Assembly (NCBI GenBank): GCA_015680685.1 | Contig: MNCI01001919.1 | Span: 67,437 to 131,436, forward strand | From: Gnetum montanum | Lineage: Eukaryota > Streptophyta > Gnetopsida > Gnetales > Gnetaceae | Length of the DNA: 64,000 nt | Direction of reading: 5' to 3' | Shown: in pieces, positions 22,270 to 33,927 of the stretch | Numbering within the stretch: the first letter of the stretch is position 1 | Layout of the letters: every line of letters starts with the position of its first letter | Program-made: the position numbers and the translations under genes | The notes under the pieces: model-generated | Databases searched by the model: none | Seen by the model: the letters and a program-made list of their open reading frames with translations, nothing else | What the model was told of the DNA's origin: nothing

Positions 22270-24582
22270 TCAATGTATGAGCACTTGGAAGCAACTCAAT
22301 TTGCCTTTGTATCTACTTGGACCTCATGATGATGTTGAATAGTGTATCAACCCTAATTACATAGATCTTTAGGCTGAGAGTCTTGTAGACCACATAGCCT
22401 CAATAGAGAAACCTCTTGAATGGCTTGAAAACCTAGTCAAAACCCTTGACTTAGAGGCAGGCAACATAATTGAAGACTCTCTAGTTGAGGTTCTTGTCAC
22501 AACACATAGTGGTGAGGAGAAAACCCTTAAACTAAGTTTCTCACTAGAACCTCAATATGCTCAAGACATTACCAAGGTCCTACAAGGCAACATTAAGTTA
22601 TTTTCCTAGTCATATAAAGATGTGCTAGGCCTAAACCTATGTTTAGTCCAACACAACATCATACTAGACCCTAGAATTAGACCAATTAAGAAAAAAGTGT
22701 ACATGATTAGACCTAATTTGGCCTTGGTAGTTTACGATAAGATCTCAAAACTCTACAAAGTTGGTTTCATTATGGCTAACAACTACACAAAATGGGTGTT
22801 CATATTTGCATTGATTTTTAAGACCTAAATAAAGTGACTATCAAGGATGACCTTCCTTTGCCTTATTAATCAACTTATCAATACTATGGCCAAACATGCC
22901 TTGTTATCCTTTAGGGATGGATACTCAGGATATAACTAGATTAGGATCAACCCAAAGCATCAACTTAGCATGACCTTCATGATCCCTTGGGTTACCTTTT
23001 GTTATACTATGATTTCCTTTGGCCTTAACAACACCAGATCAATGTATCAACAAGTCATGACCTATATATTTAGCAATTACATGTTAGGTTTACTTAACAA
23101 TTACGTAGATGATATAGTCATTAAGTCCAAAGTGGCTAATGATCATGCTAATGACATAGATCTTATTCTTAAATGATGCCTCTAGTATGACATTAGGCTC
23201 AATCCCAAGAAATGTGTCTTCAATGTCAAGACCAGTAAAATGTGTGGCTTTGTAGTCTCTCACATAGGTATATGTGTCAATCCTGATAAGGTTAAGGCCA
23301 TATCAAAATTAGCAATGCCTACCAATCCTAAGGAGCTATAGGGATTACAGGGAAAATTATAATGTATTTGTAGATTTATTGCTAGGCTTATGGATAAGTT
23401 ACAATCCAAGTAACACTTACTTAAGAAAGGGGTTCATTATGAGTGAATGGCTTAATGCCAAGAGGCCTTTAAAATCCTTAAGCAAGAGTTGGCACAACTA
23501 TCGATAGTCTATCCTCTACAAGAGGATAAACTATTTTACATCTACCTTGCCATCTTTGACATGTCCATAAATTCTCTAATCTATTAGAAATGTGAGGATT
23601 TAGTAGAGATGCTAGTATACTACCTTAGCCATGCATTAGTTTCCCACAAAACTTGATACACTAAAGTGGAGAAGTATTGTCTAGTACTAGTCTTCTCCTT
23701 GAATAAGTGAAGACACTACCTTTTCAGAAGCCAAGTCAATATCATTCACAAGGACAACATACTTAGAGCCATAATAATAAAAATTTATGAAATTAGTTGT
23801 ATAGCTTGGTGGAAATCCATAACCATGAATTTTGACCTCCATTACATCTCTTAATCCTTAACAAAGGGTCAAGCTATAGTTGTATAACTCATAGTTTCTC
23901 TTGATGATGACCAAGAAACCATAGATCTTGAATTTCCTAATGAACACATTAATGAAATTAGCCAAGTGCCCAAGGGTTATGAGGTTGTCATGCACTTTGA
24001 TAGAGCTTCAAATGCCCATGGGGCTAGTGCTGCTACCATCATAACATTTCCATCTTATGAAATCCAACCCTTCACCTATCATTTTGAGTTTCCATGTGCC
24101 AACAACATAGTGGAGTACAAGGGTTTGATCAAAGTGATGATGGTGGCTCATAACCTAGAGATTAGATGCTTAACTATTAAATGCAATTCAACACTTATGG
24201 TTAATTAAGTAACTAAGGTCTATGTATGTAAGGCCAAGCACTTACAACTACATTGTGACATAAGGAAACAATTATTATAATAATTTATAGACATTAATAT
24301 CCAACACATATCCTAAAATGAGAATGTCATATCTAATGCCATTTTAACCCTATCCCTTAGTGTGACATCAAATGTGTTGAGTAAGTGACCAATCTTAACC
24401 ATGGATATTGCTACTCCCAGCACGTAAAACACTAAGGATACCTTTATGGCCATTTTTCATACTACTTCTCCTAGGGAATGGTATGAAGATACCAAATTTT
24501 ACCTTATGTATGGTGAACCCTCACAAGGCTTAACCTGTGTTCAAAAGGATGTTTTATGTAAACAATTAAATTAGTATATCAT
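22270..24582 (+). pseudogene. pol: T1 reverse transcriptase and dual RNase H, decayed
   Basis: This is the polymerase part of pol. RT begins after EEKTLKLSFSLEPQYAQ, and has DPRIRPIKKKVYMIRPNLAL, LYKVGFIMANNYTKWVF, and the catalytic box NNYVDDIVIKS with YVDD at 23102-23113. A first RNase H follows (KCEDLVEMLVYYLSHAL, TKVEKYCLVLVFSL). A second, Tat-type RNase H starts at 23966 with MHFDRASNAHGASAATII and NNIVEYKGL; its later GDS motif has become CNS. Many stops and frame changes make it non-functional. The frame runs into the deletion near 24582 that removed integrase. Confidence 0.85.
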
Positions 24583-25220
24583 CATAGGTCCCTCTTGGAT
24601 AAATCCTCTAGACATAAACAAAGAGGGACCATTGAAACACCACAAAAATTTGTATGTTGTAGAGAATTTTCATCATGTAGCTTTCACCCCATGAAAGTTG
24701 AGGTAAAACTTCATTTTAAATGTGAAGATTGTACTTCATCATGGATAATATCACTTATTCCATACTTTTGGGGCCTAAAAATTATTCATAAGTAGTCAAA
24801 GTATCATTCCCAATATGAAAAAAATCATCTAGTGTCTATATTTGGGCTTTATGGGAGGGGGTTAAAAAATGCCTTTTGGAATGCCAAAAAATGATAATTT
24901 GATGGGTTTTATGGGGGGTATACATTTTTTTACACTGAAAAAATTTGTAGAATGGGTAAATATTACCTACCACTAGTGTGGAGGATTAGGGGATTTTTCC
25001 TTTAGCTTGGAAGCCTTTCCCCCAGTGTGGAAATTGCATGCCCTAAGCATGGAAGCTGCAAAAGCTAGATTTCAACACTTCATGAACTCCAACATTGACA
25101 AGCCACTTTAAAAAGCATGGAAAAAGGCTCAACATGGAAGATTCATCTCTACTATAGAAAGTGTGACCCTATAACTATATGTAGTAAATGGAATGGGCAT
25201 GGGTGAAGGCACTTACTATA
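24583..25220 (+). other. T1 3' non-coding region after the integrase deletion
   Basis: From GGACCATTGAAACACC onward this matches, in inverted orientation, T2 50345-49740, so about 1.4 kb of T2-equivalent sequence (zinc domain, integrase core and C-terminus) has been lost. At about 24965-25140 it holds several CAGTGTGGAA / AAGCATGGAAG motifs resembling the hairpin arms of the ~185-bp array. Otherwise I see nothing. Confidence 0.65.
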
Positions 25221-25356
25221 TGTTAACACCCCAATTTTGGGCACCCATCTTACCCAAATAAGGTAGAAATTTACAGCTAAATCATAGTCAATTTGCAGCC
25301 ATTATGCAACCAAATTACAACCATTTTGTAACCCCATTCATGACCAAAAAACCTAT
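25221..25356 (+). repeat. T1 3' LTR, first ~136 bp only
   Basis: It starts TGTTAACACCCCAATTTTGG, matches the start of the T2 LTR (reading left from 49738), and includes the TATA-like CCTATAAAAAC at about 25350. It then changes abruptly into E3 LTR sequence within TTAGATACATAAG. Confidence 0.7.
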
Positions 25357-25795
25357 AAAAACTTAATTAGATACATAAGTACAATCACTTTGAGCATGCG
25401 GATGACTCTCGATAATCCCAACAACACTTAACATTTGGTAACCTAGTAGCGTTATATGTGTTCAGGATGTGCACGGGAAGTGGGATTAGATACTTATGTT
25501 AGGGTAGTTGATTATTAATTAGCAATTAAATTAGTTGAATTAATTATAAATTGAGTTTCAACCTATTTTTAATTGTATAATAATAAAATAAAAAATAATA
25601 AAAATCATATGTCTCACTATGGACTAAACCATATGTGACAAAGCTATCACTAGTCCAAGTGGAAAGATAGTGAACTATGATCAAGGCATAGCGATCCAGA
25701 TGTTGTAACTAGTTCCATCCATATAATTTGACTGAATTGTATGTGAATTCTTGTGATTCGTATGGTTGGACGTAGGGGTACCTCGCTGCTCATCA
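25357..25795 (+). repeat. E3 5' LTR, 3' half only
   Basis: It matches the last ~440 bp of the E3 3' LTR, from ACATAAGTACAATCACTTTG and TTTGGTAACCTAGTAGCGTT to GCTCATCA. The U3 and TATA region is missing, replaced by the T1 LTR fragment. Confidence 0.85.
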
Positions 25796-25814
25796 TTGGC
25801 ACTGTTGCTGGGGA
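25796..25814 (+). other. E3 primer-binding site (tRNA-Asp type)
   Basis: TTGGCACTGTTGCTGGGGA directly follows the LTR end and matches the tRNA-Asp complement with a few transitions. It is the least decayed PBS in the 3' half of the motif. Confidence 0.8.
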
Positions 25815-25899
25815 TGGTGCTAGTTACCTAGATTAGTTATATTATACACAATCATTGCAAGGGTATTAATGATATATCTTTTGGAAAATATTAACTCAC

Positions 25900-28160
25900 A
25901 CACACTATAAACCAACAATGATGTCTCTTTGACAAGGAAGTGACCATGCACAATATAGTAAACACATTCATTGGAGAAATAATGAGATATACGAAGAAGA
26001 AAATTGGAGAGAGCAACTTTATGCAAGGATTTCTTATGATCATGATAACCCTGACAACACTCTAAGACTACATTCATCTAAGGTAGAAAATCCTAGAGGA
26101 TATGATGTAGGTTCTAAATTAGGGAAGGCTTCCAAGCCTAATACCTGCTCAAAACCCAAAAATAATAAATCAAAGGACCCTAAATAACACTATAGAAGCC
26201 ATAACAATTCTTCCATTTCCTCATCTTCCTCTTTCCTTTCAACGTCTACTTTTGATGAAGATGAATCTAGGTTTAGAGATAGATCTCCACTAGAGGGTCT
26301 AACTAAAAATCAAAATTGAACCCATGAAAAGATCAAAGACATCATCATGAACATAGACAACATTATCATGATCAAACACATAGAAATAAAAATTTCCCTC
26401 ACAACCTGTTTGATGATGATGAACCATTACTAGCCACTAAGAGCCTAATGTAGATTACAAAGGCTATTTAGATATCTTGCAGGCATCAAAAAAGGAGTCA
26501 CTTACCTAAGCTTGAAATGAACAATATTTCTAAATTTGTAGGAGGCTATGATTCAAACTTGCAACATCATTTACAAGCCTTCCATGATGCCTGTGCTTTC
26601 TACAACATTGAAAGTGGATGGAAAAATCTTAAGCTCTTTCCTAGGATACTAATTAATAGAGCCATAGTGTGGTATAGATCATTGATACTAAATTTAATTT
26701 TATGATGTTCTAGAATGTTGGAACTTTTTAATGAGAAATATCAAAGCTATGCAAGGGTGTCTAATCTAAGGAGATAGATCCAAGAGTGGAAGTAAGAACA
26801 ACATGAATCCTTGAACATGGCCTTAGATAGATATTATGCCTTACTAAATAGATTTTGAGGCCATGGTTTCTTCAAGGAAAGGAAACTTTTCCACATCTTA
26901 GATGTGCTTTTTAATGAAATAAGGAAGACCCTTGGGATGTATGCCCTAGAGAAATTATACAAGCTCTAAGCCAATCAAATATAAGAGCTAATCGAGCATG
27001 TGGCAAAAGGAAAAGGAGAGATATGAAAATGGGAGAATGTCAAGAAATATCAATGGGACTCAACTCTTTAATAGAAGGAGATCCAAATCTATCATAACAA
27101 GAACAAAACTATTCTCAATAAGGTGACTCCACAACAAAGCTTACTGATAAAAAAGTCTATTGATGAACTAGAAGTAAAGTTTAATAGTATGTTCAAGTGG
27201 GTATATGAAAACATTACAACTCTAATTGAGATGATCAAGAAGAGAATCATGCAAAATAAGCTAGGCAATCACAACAAGCAAAGGATATAGAACCAAGAAA
27301 TAGCTAAGAACACTTTCTGGCAAATAGGGAAAATGCCTAAAGGAAGTGAGGCTATAGACTCAACCACATGCAAAGATAATGGATGTAACATCTACATATA
27401 TGACCTTTCAAGGGGTCATTTCCTAGTATTTTTGCATCTATAGGAATATTGAGCAAGTTCCTTAAATCCAAAGTTTGTACAAAAGCACACGCCCAAGAGG
27501 TTTCCTCTCCCACAAGATAAATACAGATAGTCCCATGATTGATTGTACCATCCTAGGGGGACTTATTACCAGACTCAACATAGTCATCAATTGTAATGGC
27601 AAAACCACAATTGTGGGGGAGGTCACAACCAAATCAATACTATCTACCCTATCTACTGAAACTACACAGATATTATGTTCAACATCCTATTTCTCCAACT
27701 AGTTCTACATCCTCTACTTCAAACCATCACTACCATTCTCCTAAGTATTATCAACCCATGACATCCTCTAAGGGATCACCACCTTACACCTCTTACCATT
27801 CACCCTACCCTTGATATTCTCACACTCCACATCATTATATGCCACCGCCAACAACATAGGCAATATTGACACCACACTATTAAGAAAAAAATGCCACTTA
27901 TGTTGCAAATGTGCATAAACATGCTGATACTAGTTGGTCTCAATCACCACAAAGGAAATGTTCCTTCTGGAGGAAAGGTCATAAGCCAAAGTAGATCATG
28001 CATGGATCCACTATATCATCCAAGCCAACACAAGGCCAATTGGGTGCACCACCTTTCTTGTCTCAACCAATGTCTTCTAATCATGCACAATAGCCACCAT
28101 CCATTAGTACTCCAATCCCAAATCTCAACAATGAATCTAATAGTGTGGAGAGACAAATAA
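25900..28160 (+). pseudogene. gag: E3 gag and post-gag region, decayed
   Basis: This is a capsid precursor homologous to E1 gag. The core is at 26517-26705: MNNISKFVGGYDSNLQHHLQ followed by FHDACAFYNIESGW and FPRILINRAIVWYRSL, matching E1 FHDACALLNIENEW and FPRTLVKEAKKWYRSL. Further matches in other frames continue to about 27400. Then 27475-28160 is rich in Ser, Tyr, His and Pro (TSPTSSTSSTSNHHYHSPKY), like the E1 gag-pro linker. Several frameshifts and stops are present. No protease follows. Confidence 0.75.
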
Positions 28161-28773
28161 ATCCATGCATACCATATCATGATTAAGGATGAAATTGTGG
28201 GCTAGCCATCCATAATGTTAACACACCTCATACCCTGACCCACCATATATTTAATAATCAAGTGTGTGACCAATGATTTTTCTACCCAGCCACCACACCA
28301 CCAATACACATTTAGTGGCTAGGGCATGAATGGTTTTCCATGTTTCATACATGCATAGATCCTATTAATCCACTTATTAATCCTTGTCATGACCAAATGT
28401 TTACTCATGGGGGTCACCCCCCATTCTAGTCTTTAGGACTCTGAAGTGTTTTTTTTTCATCTTTTTTTTTTTACAATTTGTTATTTTACAACTTTTTGTT
28501 TTACACATTCTTTATTTTACATCTTCTTCTTTTCATTTTATTAATATTTTCTAATTTTTTCTTTATACCATCATTAGTACACTTTCTATTTCTTGAATAT
28601 TTTACACTTTCTTTTATATTTTCTTTTATTTTGATGTAATTTTCTAACCTTTTGTTAATAAGTGCCAAGTATAGTGGTAATGCATTGATTAATGGTGGTA
28701 TGTATTAGTTTTGTTATTTGATTGTTGGTGTCTAGATTTTGGCTTTGAATTTCATTACAGATGATTAAAACAT
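28161..28773 (+). other. E3 3' internal region, left part
   Basis: This is non-coding, very T-rich sequence (long TTTT tracts near 28448-28640). It corresponds to E1 11040-11340, including the AATAAGTGC...ATGGTGG stretch. It ends at the palindrome insertion. Confidence 0.6.
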
Positions 28774-28778
28774 GGTTT
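28774..28778. repeat. Left target-site duplication of the palindromic element (GGTTT)
   Basis: GGTTT precedes the element tip TGTTGGCGAC and is repeated exactly at 32288-32292. The E1 homologue has a single copy at the matching site (GTATGGTTCTTTTGA near 11343), which acts as an empty-site control. Confidence 0.85.
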
Positions 28779-30255
28779 TGTTGGCGACTGTTTGGGATGC
28801 GACTGCCAACAAGTGTCCTCGAACAAGATTTAGGTGCTTGCTGGTCTCTGGCAACACCAAGGCCCAGATAACTCCAAATAGACTCAGTAGTTAATGTGAG
28901 TATGTGTGTGTGCTATTGTGGTGTGGGGTTGTGAAATATGAAATGATTGCATTGTGTGTAAACTACAAATGACATATCTTAAAGAGATTCAGCCAACTTT
29001 GCCAAGTACTGTGAGTTGTTGAGAGTTCCTATTTCATTCAATTGCCTAGTCTATGTGGTCCTTATAATACCTACTTGTAACAAATAAAATTTTTTTAAAA
29101 AATTTGAGCACAACTCTGCAAATCTACTTCTAATTTTCCCTAGATAAAGAGATAGTTTCACAAGAAAACTAGAAATAGAGCAAGATTCGATGGAAATAGA
29201 TAGAAAAGAAAGCAAATTTGCGTGGACCTCAAATATTTAAACAAGGTAAAATGACACGAGTAAAAACTTCGTAATAAAGCTATCCCAAATTAAATATCTA
29301 TGAATTGTTCAAACTTCCAAGGCTCAAATAAGCAATTTCTTCAAGACAATCCTACTATGCTACCAAAAAATTGCTGACGAGACTCCATTTTGGCTAGATA
29401 ATGGATGTCAACAATTGCATTCAATAGAACCTTCAAAAGACTTGACAATTTCTGATTGAAATATCACAGAGATTCACTTTAAAGATAAAAAGAAGCTATT
29501 TTGGTCCCATCAAAATACCAAAGATTTTCTAAACCCTCTTGACTATTGAATTGTTCAACGGCATGACTACAAGAAGAGGCTCTCTTACAACAATCCTAAT
29601 AGTGGTTCTTATACATTGCACAATAATAAAATTTACTACTAAAATTATCTTAAGGCTTTTAAACACAAGTGCTTCTATGGAAAAATTTTAACAGAAATTT
29701 CTATTGGGCAACAAGAACAATAAGGGCAATTTAAAAATCCAAAAATTACTTGCCAAGGATGATACTATCTAAACCACTAGCTAAACAATTTAAACAAAAT
29801 AAAAATAAAACATAACTCCCAGGACTATGACAAAGAGGTTGAAATGTTTACTCTAGCAAGTCATCTTACAAACAATCGTTCACACTTTCTTCTTTACAAA
29901 TGCTTTTCTCCCAAGACCCAAAGTGTGTCTCCAAGTGAGAGCTCAAGTGCTAGCTAGTAGCCTTCCAAAGTGTGATGTATCAAGTGTCTTTTCCAAAAGT
30001 GTGATAAGTGAGAACCCCCTCCCCCTTCTTTTTCTTACCCTTGAAGCCTTTTTATAGGGTTCAAAGGTAGTTACATACTCAAAAATATCTTAGCTAACTT
30101 CTCTTCCAAGTAACTTGCCCAATAAGTTAGGAAGTATTAACTTAGGAAGTTAGGAAGTTAGAAGAAATATTGCAAATATTGCTTTTGTGAATATTGCTTT
30201 TGAGAAATAAATCTAATAGATCCACATAATTGTTATTCTCATTTTAATTTTTTTA

Positions 30256-30256
30256 N
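30256..30256. other. Single N in the left palindrome arm
   Basis: An ambiguous base lies in TTTTTTANTCATTG, exactly where the left arm lacks the ~165 bp present in the right arm. It probably marks a contig join, so the arm-length difference may be partly an assembly effect. Confidence 0.6.
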
Positions 30257-30991
30257 TCATTGATGGCTTAAAATACTAGGTCTAGATGTGAAGGCACCAG
30301 GCCTGGAATTGCCGGTAAATAATTTCAGATTATCTCACCCTACAAAAAAAAATGTTATTAACCGCCACCATGGAAGAAGGCTCTGCCGCTGCATCTGGCA
30401 TCATCGTTGTGTGGTGTTCAGTTGCTGGAAAGCCAATGGTGTGACTACTAGAGACAAATGGTGATTGCATATGCACCCACACCGTTGGCTCTCCAGCAAC
30501 TGAACACCACACAACAATGATTCCGGATGCAGCGGCAGAGCCTTCTTCTGCGGTGGTGGTTAATAACATTTTTTTTGCAAGACGAGATAATCTAAAATTA
30601 TTTACCAGCAGTTCCAAGCCTGGCGCCTTCACATCCGAACCTAGTATTTTAAGCCATCACAGAAAATTTTATACGAGGCAAATGAAGATAAATTATTGTC
30701 TTTTTACTACCACCAATGTCTACTATTGTATTGCCTTTTTACCATCACCTAGTTCATAAAATTACTAGACCCTCAATAGTCATAAAAAATATATATACAT
30801 AATAAATTTTATTTAAACAAATTAAAATGAGAATAACAATTATGTGGATCTATTAGATTTATTTCTCAAAAGCAATATTTGCAATATTTCTTCTAACTTC
30901 CTAACTTCCTAAGTTAATACTTCCTAACTTATTGGGCAAGTTACTTGGGAGAGAAGTTAGCTAAGATATTTTTGAGTATGTAACTACCTTT

Positions 30992-31010
30992 GAACCCTAT
31001 AAAAAGGCTT
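30992..31010 (+). promoter_or_regulatory. Right-arm TATA-like promoter of the palindromic element
   Basis: ACCCTATAAAAAGGCTTC is a good plant TATA context. The mirror copy in the left arm, read on the - strand, is at about 30060-30042. Both point away from the loop. Confidence 0.55.
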
Positions 31011-32287
31011 CAAGTGTAAGAAAAAGAGGGGGGAGGGGGGTCTCACTTATCACACTTTTGGAGAAGACACTTGATACATCACACTTTGGAAGGCTACTAG
31101 CTAGCACTTGGGCTCTCACTTGGAGACACACTTTGGGTCTTGGGAGAAGAGCATTTGTAAAGAAGAAAGTGTAAACGATTGTTTGTAAGATGACTTACTA
31201 GAGTAAAGATTTCAGCCTCTTTGTCATAATCCTATGAGTTATGTTTTATTTTTATTTTGTTTAAATTGTTTAGCTAGTGGTTTAGATAGTATCATCCTTG
31301 GCAAATAATTTTTGGATTTTTAGATTGTTCTTATTATTCTTGTTGCCCGATAGAAATTTTTGTTAAAATTTTTCCATAGAAGCGCTTGTGTTTAAAAGCC
31401 TTAAGAGAATTTTAGTAGTAAATTTTATTATTGTGCAACGTATAAGAACTGCTATTGGGATTTTTGTAAGAGAGCCTCTTCTTGTAGTCATGCCATTGAA
31501 CGATTCAATAGTCAAGAGGGTTTAGAAAATCTTTGGTATTTTTATGGGACCAAAATAGCTTCTTTTTATCTTTAAAGTGAATCTCCATGGTATTTCAATC
31601 AGAAATTGTCAAGTCTTTTGAAGGTTCTGTTGAATGCAATTGTTGACATCCATTATCTAGCCAAAATGGAGTCTCGTACGTGGTAGTTTATGCCATAATT
31701 TTTTGGTAGCATAGTAGGATTATCTTGAAGAAATTACTTATTTGAGCCTTGGAAGTTTGAACAATTCATAGATATTGAATTTAGGATAGCTTTATTGTGA
31801 AGTGTTTACTCGTGTCATTTTACCTTGTTTAAATATTTAAGGTCCACGCAAATCTACTTTATTTTCTATCTATTTCCATTGAATCTTGCTCTATTTCTAG
31901 TTTTCTTATGGAACTATCTCTTTCTCTGGGGAAAATTAGAAGTAGATTTGCAGAGTTGTTCTCAAATGTTTTTACAAAATTTTATTTGTTATAAGTAGGT
32001 ATTATAAGGACTGCATAGACTAGGCAAAACGAAATAGGAACTCTCAACAACTCATAGTACTTGGCAAAGTTGGCTGAATCTATTTAAGATAAGTCATTTG
32101 TAGTTTACACACAATGCAATCATTTCATATTTCACAACCACACACCGCAAAAGCACACACACATACTCACATTAACTACTGAGTCTATTTGGAGGTATCT
32201 GGGCCTTGGTGTTGCCAGAGACTAGCAAGCACCTAAATCCTATTCAAGGACACTCGTTGGCGATCGTGTCCCAAATGGTCACCAATA

Positions 32288-32292
32288 GGTTT
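32288..32292. repeat. Right target-site duplication of the palindromic element (GGTTT)
   Basis: It is an exact match to 28774-28778, directly after the right tip ACCAATA. Confidence 0.85.
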
Positions 32293-33917
32293 CTTTTTCA
32301 TGCAAAAAGTACTAAGTCCACAACATACACCCATTCAAAAAGTCTATGGTTTTACTTGTTCTGGAAACATGCAGTCCCATTTTCATTAACAAAATTTTAA
32401 CAAATTTGTGGGTTTGGTAGTTTTCATAATTGGAAAGGATTTAATGGATTGAACATGGTGACTTCAAGGGGATTTGGTATTTTTTGTACATTTCTATTTG
32501 CTTGGGTGCATGTGTGTTTTCATGGACTTCTTACCATTCCATGTCAACCAATAAAGAATGTTGAATAAGTCTTTACATGGTGTGGTTCCCATCACAAAAA
32601 CAAAATGATGGGAATTCAAAGCACACCCCTTAGACAAAATAAACACATATGTCTTTGCATGGTGTGGTTCCCATTTTAGAAAAAAAATGATGAGAATTTA
32701 AAGCACACCCTTTAGACAAAATAAACTAGATATAAGAATTAGTTATGGAATTAGAAAGACATGTTACCCATGCCTAAGGTTCCCCTCTAACTAAGGCCCT
32801 TCCTCACTTCCTAATTTTGTTTTCTTCATTAATAAGGAGTGGTGGTTGTTCTATGGGAGCACTCTTATATCTCAAGGGAATGGATTGGTCTTAGAATGAT
32901 GATGAAAATTCACTAAATTTTGTTGGTTTTGGTCTAGACTAAGTATGGATCTTATCAAGTTAATTAACTATAAAATCCACAAGGGACTTCACGTGACCTT
33001 AATTAGGAACTCCATTCCACTCTCTCTCATCCATCTATGCTTTCCATGTCTCACCTCACTGTTAGTTTTATGTTCTTATTGATGTGTTAGAATTCTTTGG
33101 TAGTTTCTTTCAATTTTTTGTACTTAACCTTCTACAAGCATTAATCATCCGCAAAGCCTATAGACTCTTTGGTTTGAAGTTATGCAAGGGTATAAAAGGC
33201 CTATGCCTACTTTGGGAAGAACCCACTTGCAAATCTTTTCATTGGGTTAGTTAAGTTCTTTACCTTTAGACACTTTAACAATTAAATCTTTTTGTTTACC
33301 CCATCAATGACATCCAATTATGCACATCTTCGCAACATTTTTTAGTAAACTTTTTTTTTATTGTTGTGAATTCTTACACCCTCCAAATATTTCATTGTGT
33401 CAAAATTTTTCAAATGTAATGAACCACTTATCTATTTTATCCTATTTGTTAGCCTTTCCACTAACACTCTTAAAGGAATCAATCTATCACAATCACAACC
33501 TAGCCAAGTGTAAACACCAATGAGACAAGACATTTAATAGCTATGTGTTACACATTGCATACTAGTTCATGATTTTGTTATAATAGTAGTAGAAAGCATG
33601 GATGAGAAGTGATACTATCTTCACCAAGGATGATGTGGTAGTACCACACAATGTAGACTATTCATGATTGTTGGATCTTCTCTATTACCCTTTAGCTGCC
33701 AAGTGGCGTTGGATGTTAGATTCATCTTGGGTATTCACTTTTCTTATCATGAATGCCTAGTTTTGTAAAGATTGTAACTCTATACACTTGGGTACTCAAC
33801 GTTTATTTATTCCATTTGACTAAATTTTCATGTCAGTCAATAATCCCATACCTTTCCAATATTTTGTAAAGAACTTGTTCCTTATTTTTTAAACTTAGGG
33901 ATAGGTTTTCATTCAAT
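32293..33917 (+). other. E3 3' internal region, right part, with antisense ORF remnant
   Basis: It resumes the E1-like sequence exactly where the palindrome interrupted it (AAGTACTAAGTCCAC against E1 GGCAATGAGTCCAC). It contains the CATGGTGTGGTTCCCAT blocks at 32578 and 32658. At about 33080-33310 on the - strand are decayed matches to the E1 antisense ORF, including FYTLA and LQTKESIGF. No intact frame is present. Confidence 0.6.
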
Positions 33918-33927
33918 CATGGAGGTA
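33918..33927 (+). other. E3 polypurine tract
   Basis: CATGGAGGTA directly precedes the LTR start TGATGAG, as in E1. Confidence 0.6.

Larger units (their letters stand above)
318..25356 (+). mobile_element. T1: Tat/Ogre-like Ty3/gypsy retrotransposon, decayed, interrupted by E1
   Basis: This is a large + strand retrotransposon remnant in the order gag, protease, long spacer with antisense gene, repeat array, RT, RNase H, second RNase H, 3' untranslated region, partial LTR. The Tat/Ogre assignment rests on the gag knuckle form, the DxGA protease, and two RNase H domains in series. Without the 8-kb E1 insertion it spans about 17 kb here. Its left end is hidden by E0. Its 3' LTR is cut at about 25356, where it is fused to the truncated E3 LTR. 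Integrase has been lost by a deletion near 24582. T2 is a related copy in opposite orientation and allows region-by-region comparison. Confidence 0.85.
28779..32287. mobile_element. 3.5-kb palindromic (foldback) element with divergent TATA boxes
   Basis: Two long inverted arms, 28779-30443 and 30478-32287, surround a ~34-nt loop. The arms are about 90-93% identical in parts aligned by eye. The tips are TGTTGGCGAC and its near-complement GTCACCAATA, giving LTR-like TG...TA ends, and the insertion has a perfect 5-bp duplication. Each arm has a TATA-like box pointing outward (CCTATAAAAAGG near 30998 on +, its mirror near 30050 on -). The right arm has an extra ~165 bp (about 30665-30830) and an extra ~18 bp near 31677. 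No transposase or polymerase domain is visible. It may be two copies of an LTR-like unit head to head, or a true foldback element. Confidence 0.85.

Noticed and set aside
30330-30759. Overlapping open frames on both strands in the palindrome centre (ASGIIVVWCSVAGEPTV and mirror)
   Set aside because: The frames are forced by the inverted symmetry of a short GC-richer segment; there is no recognised domain, and start and stop positions differ between arms.
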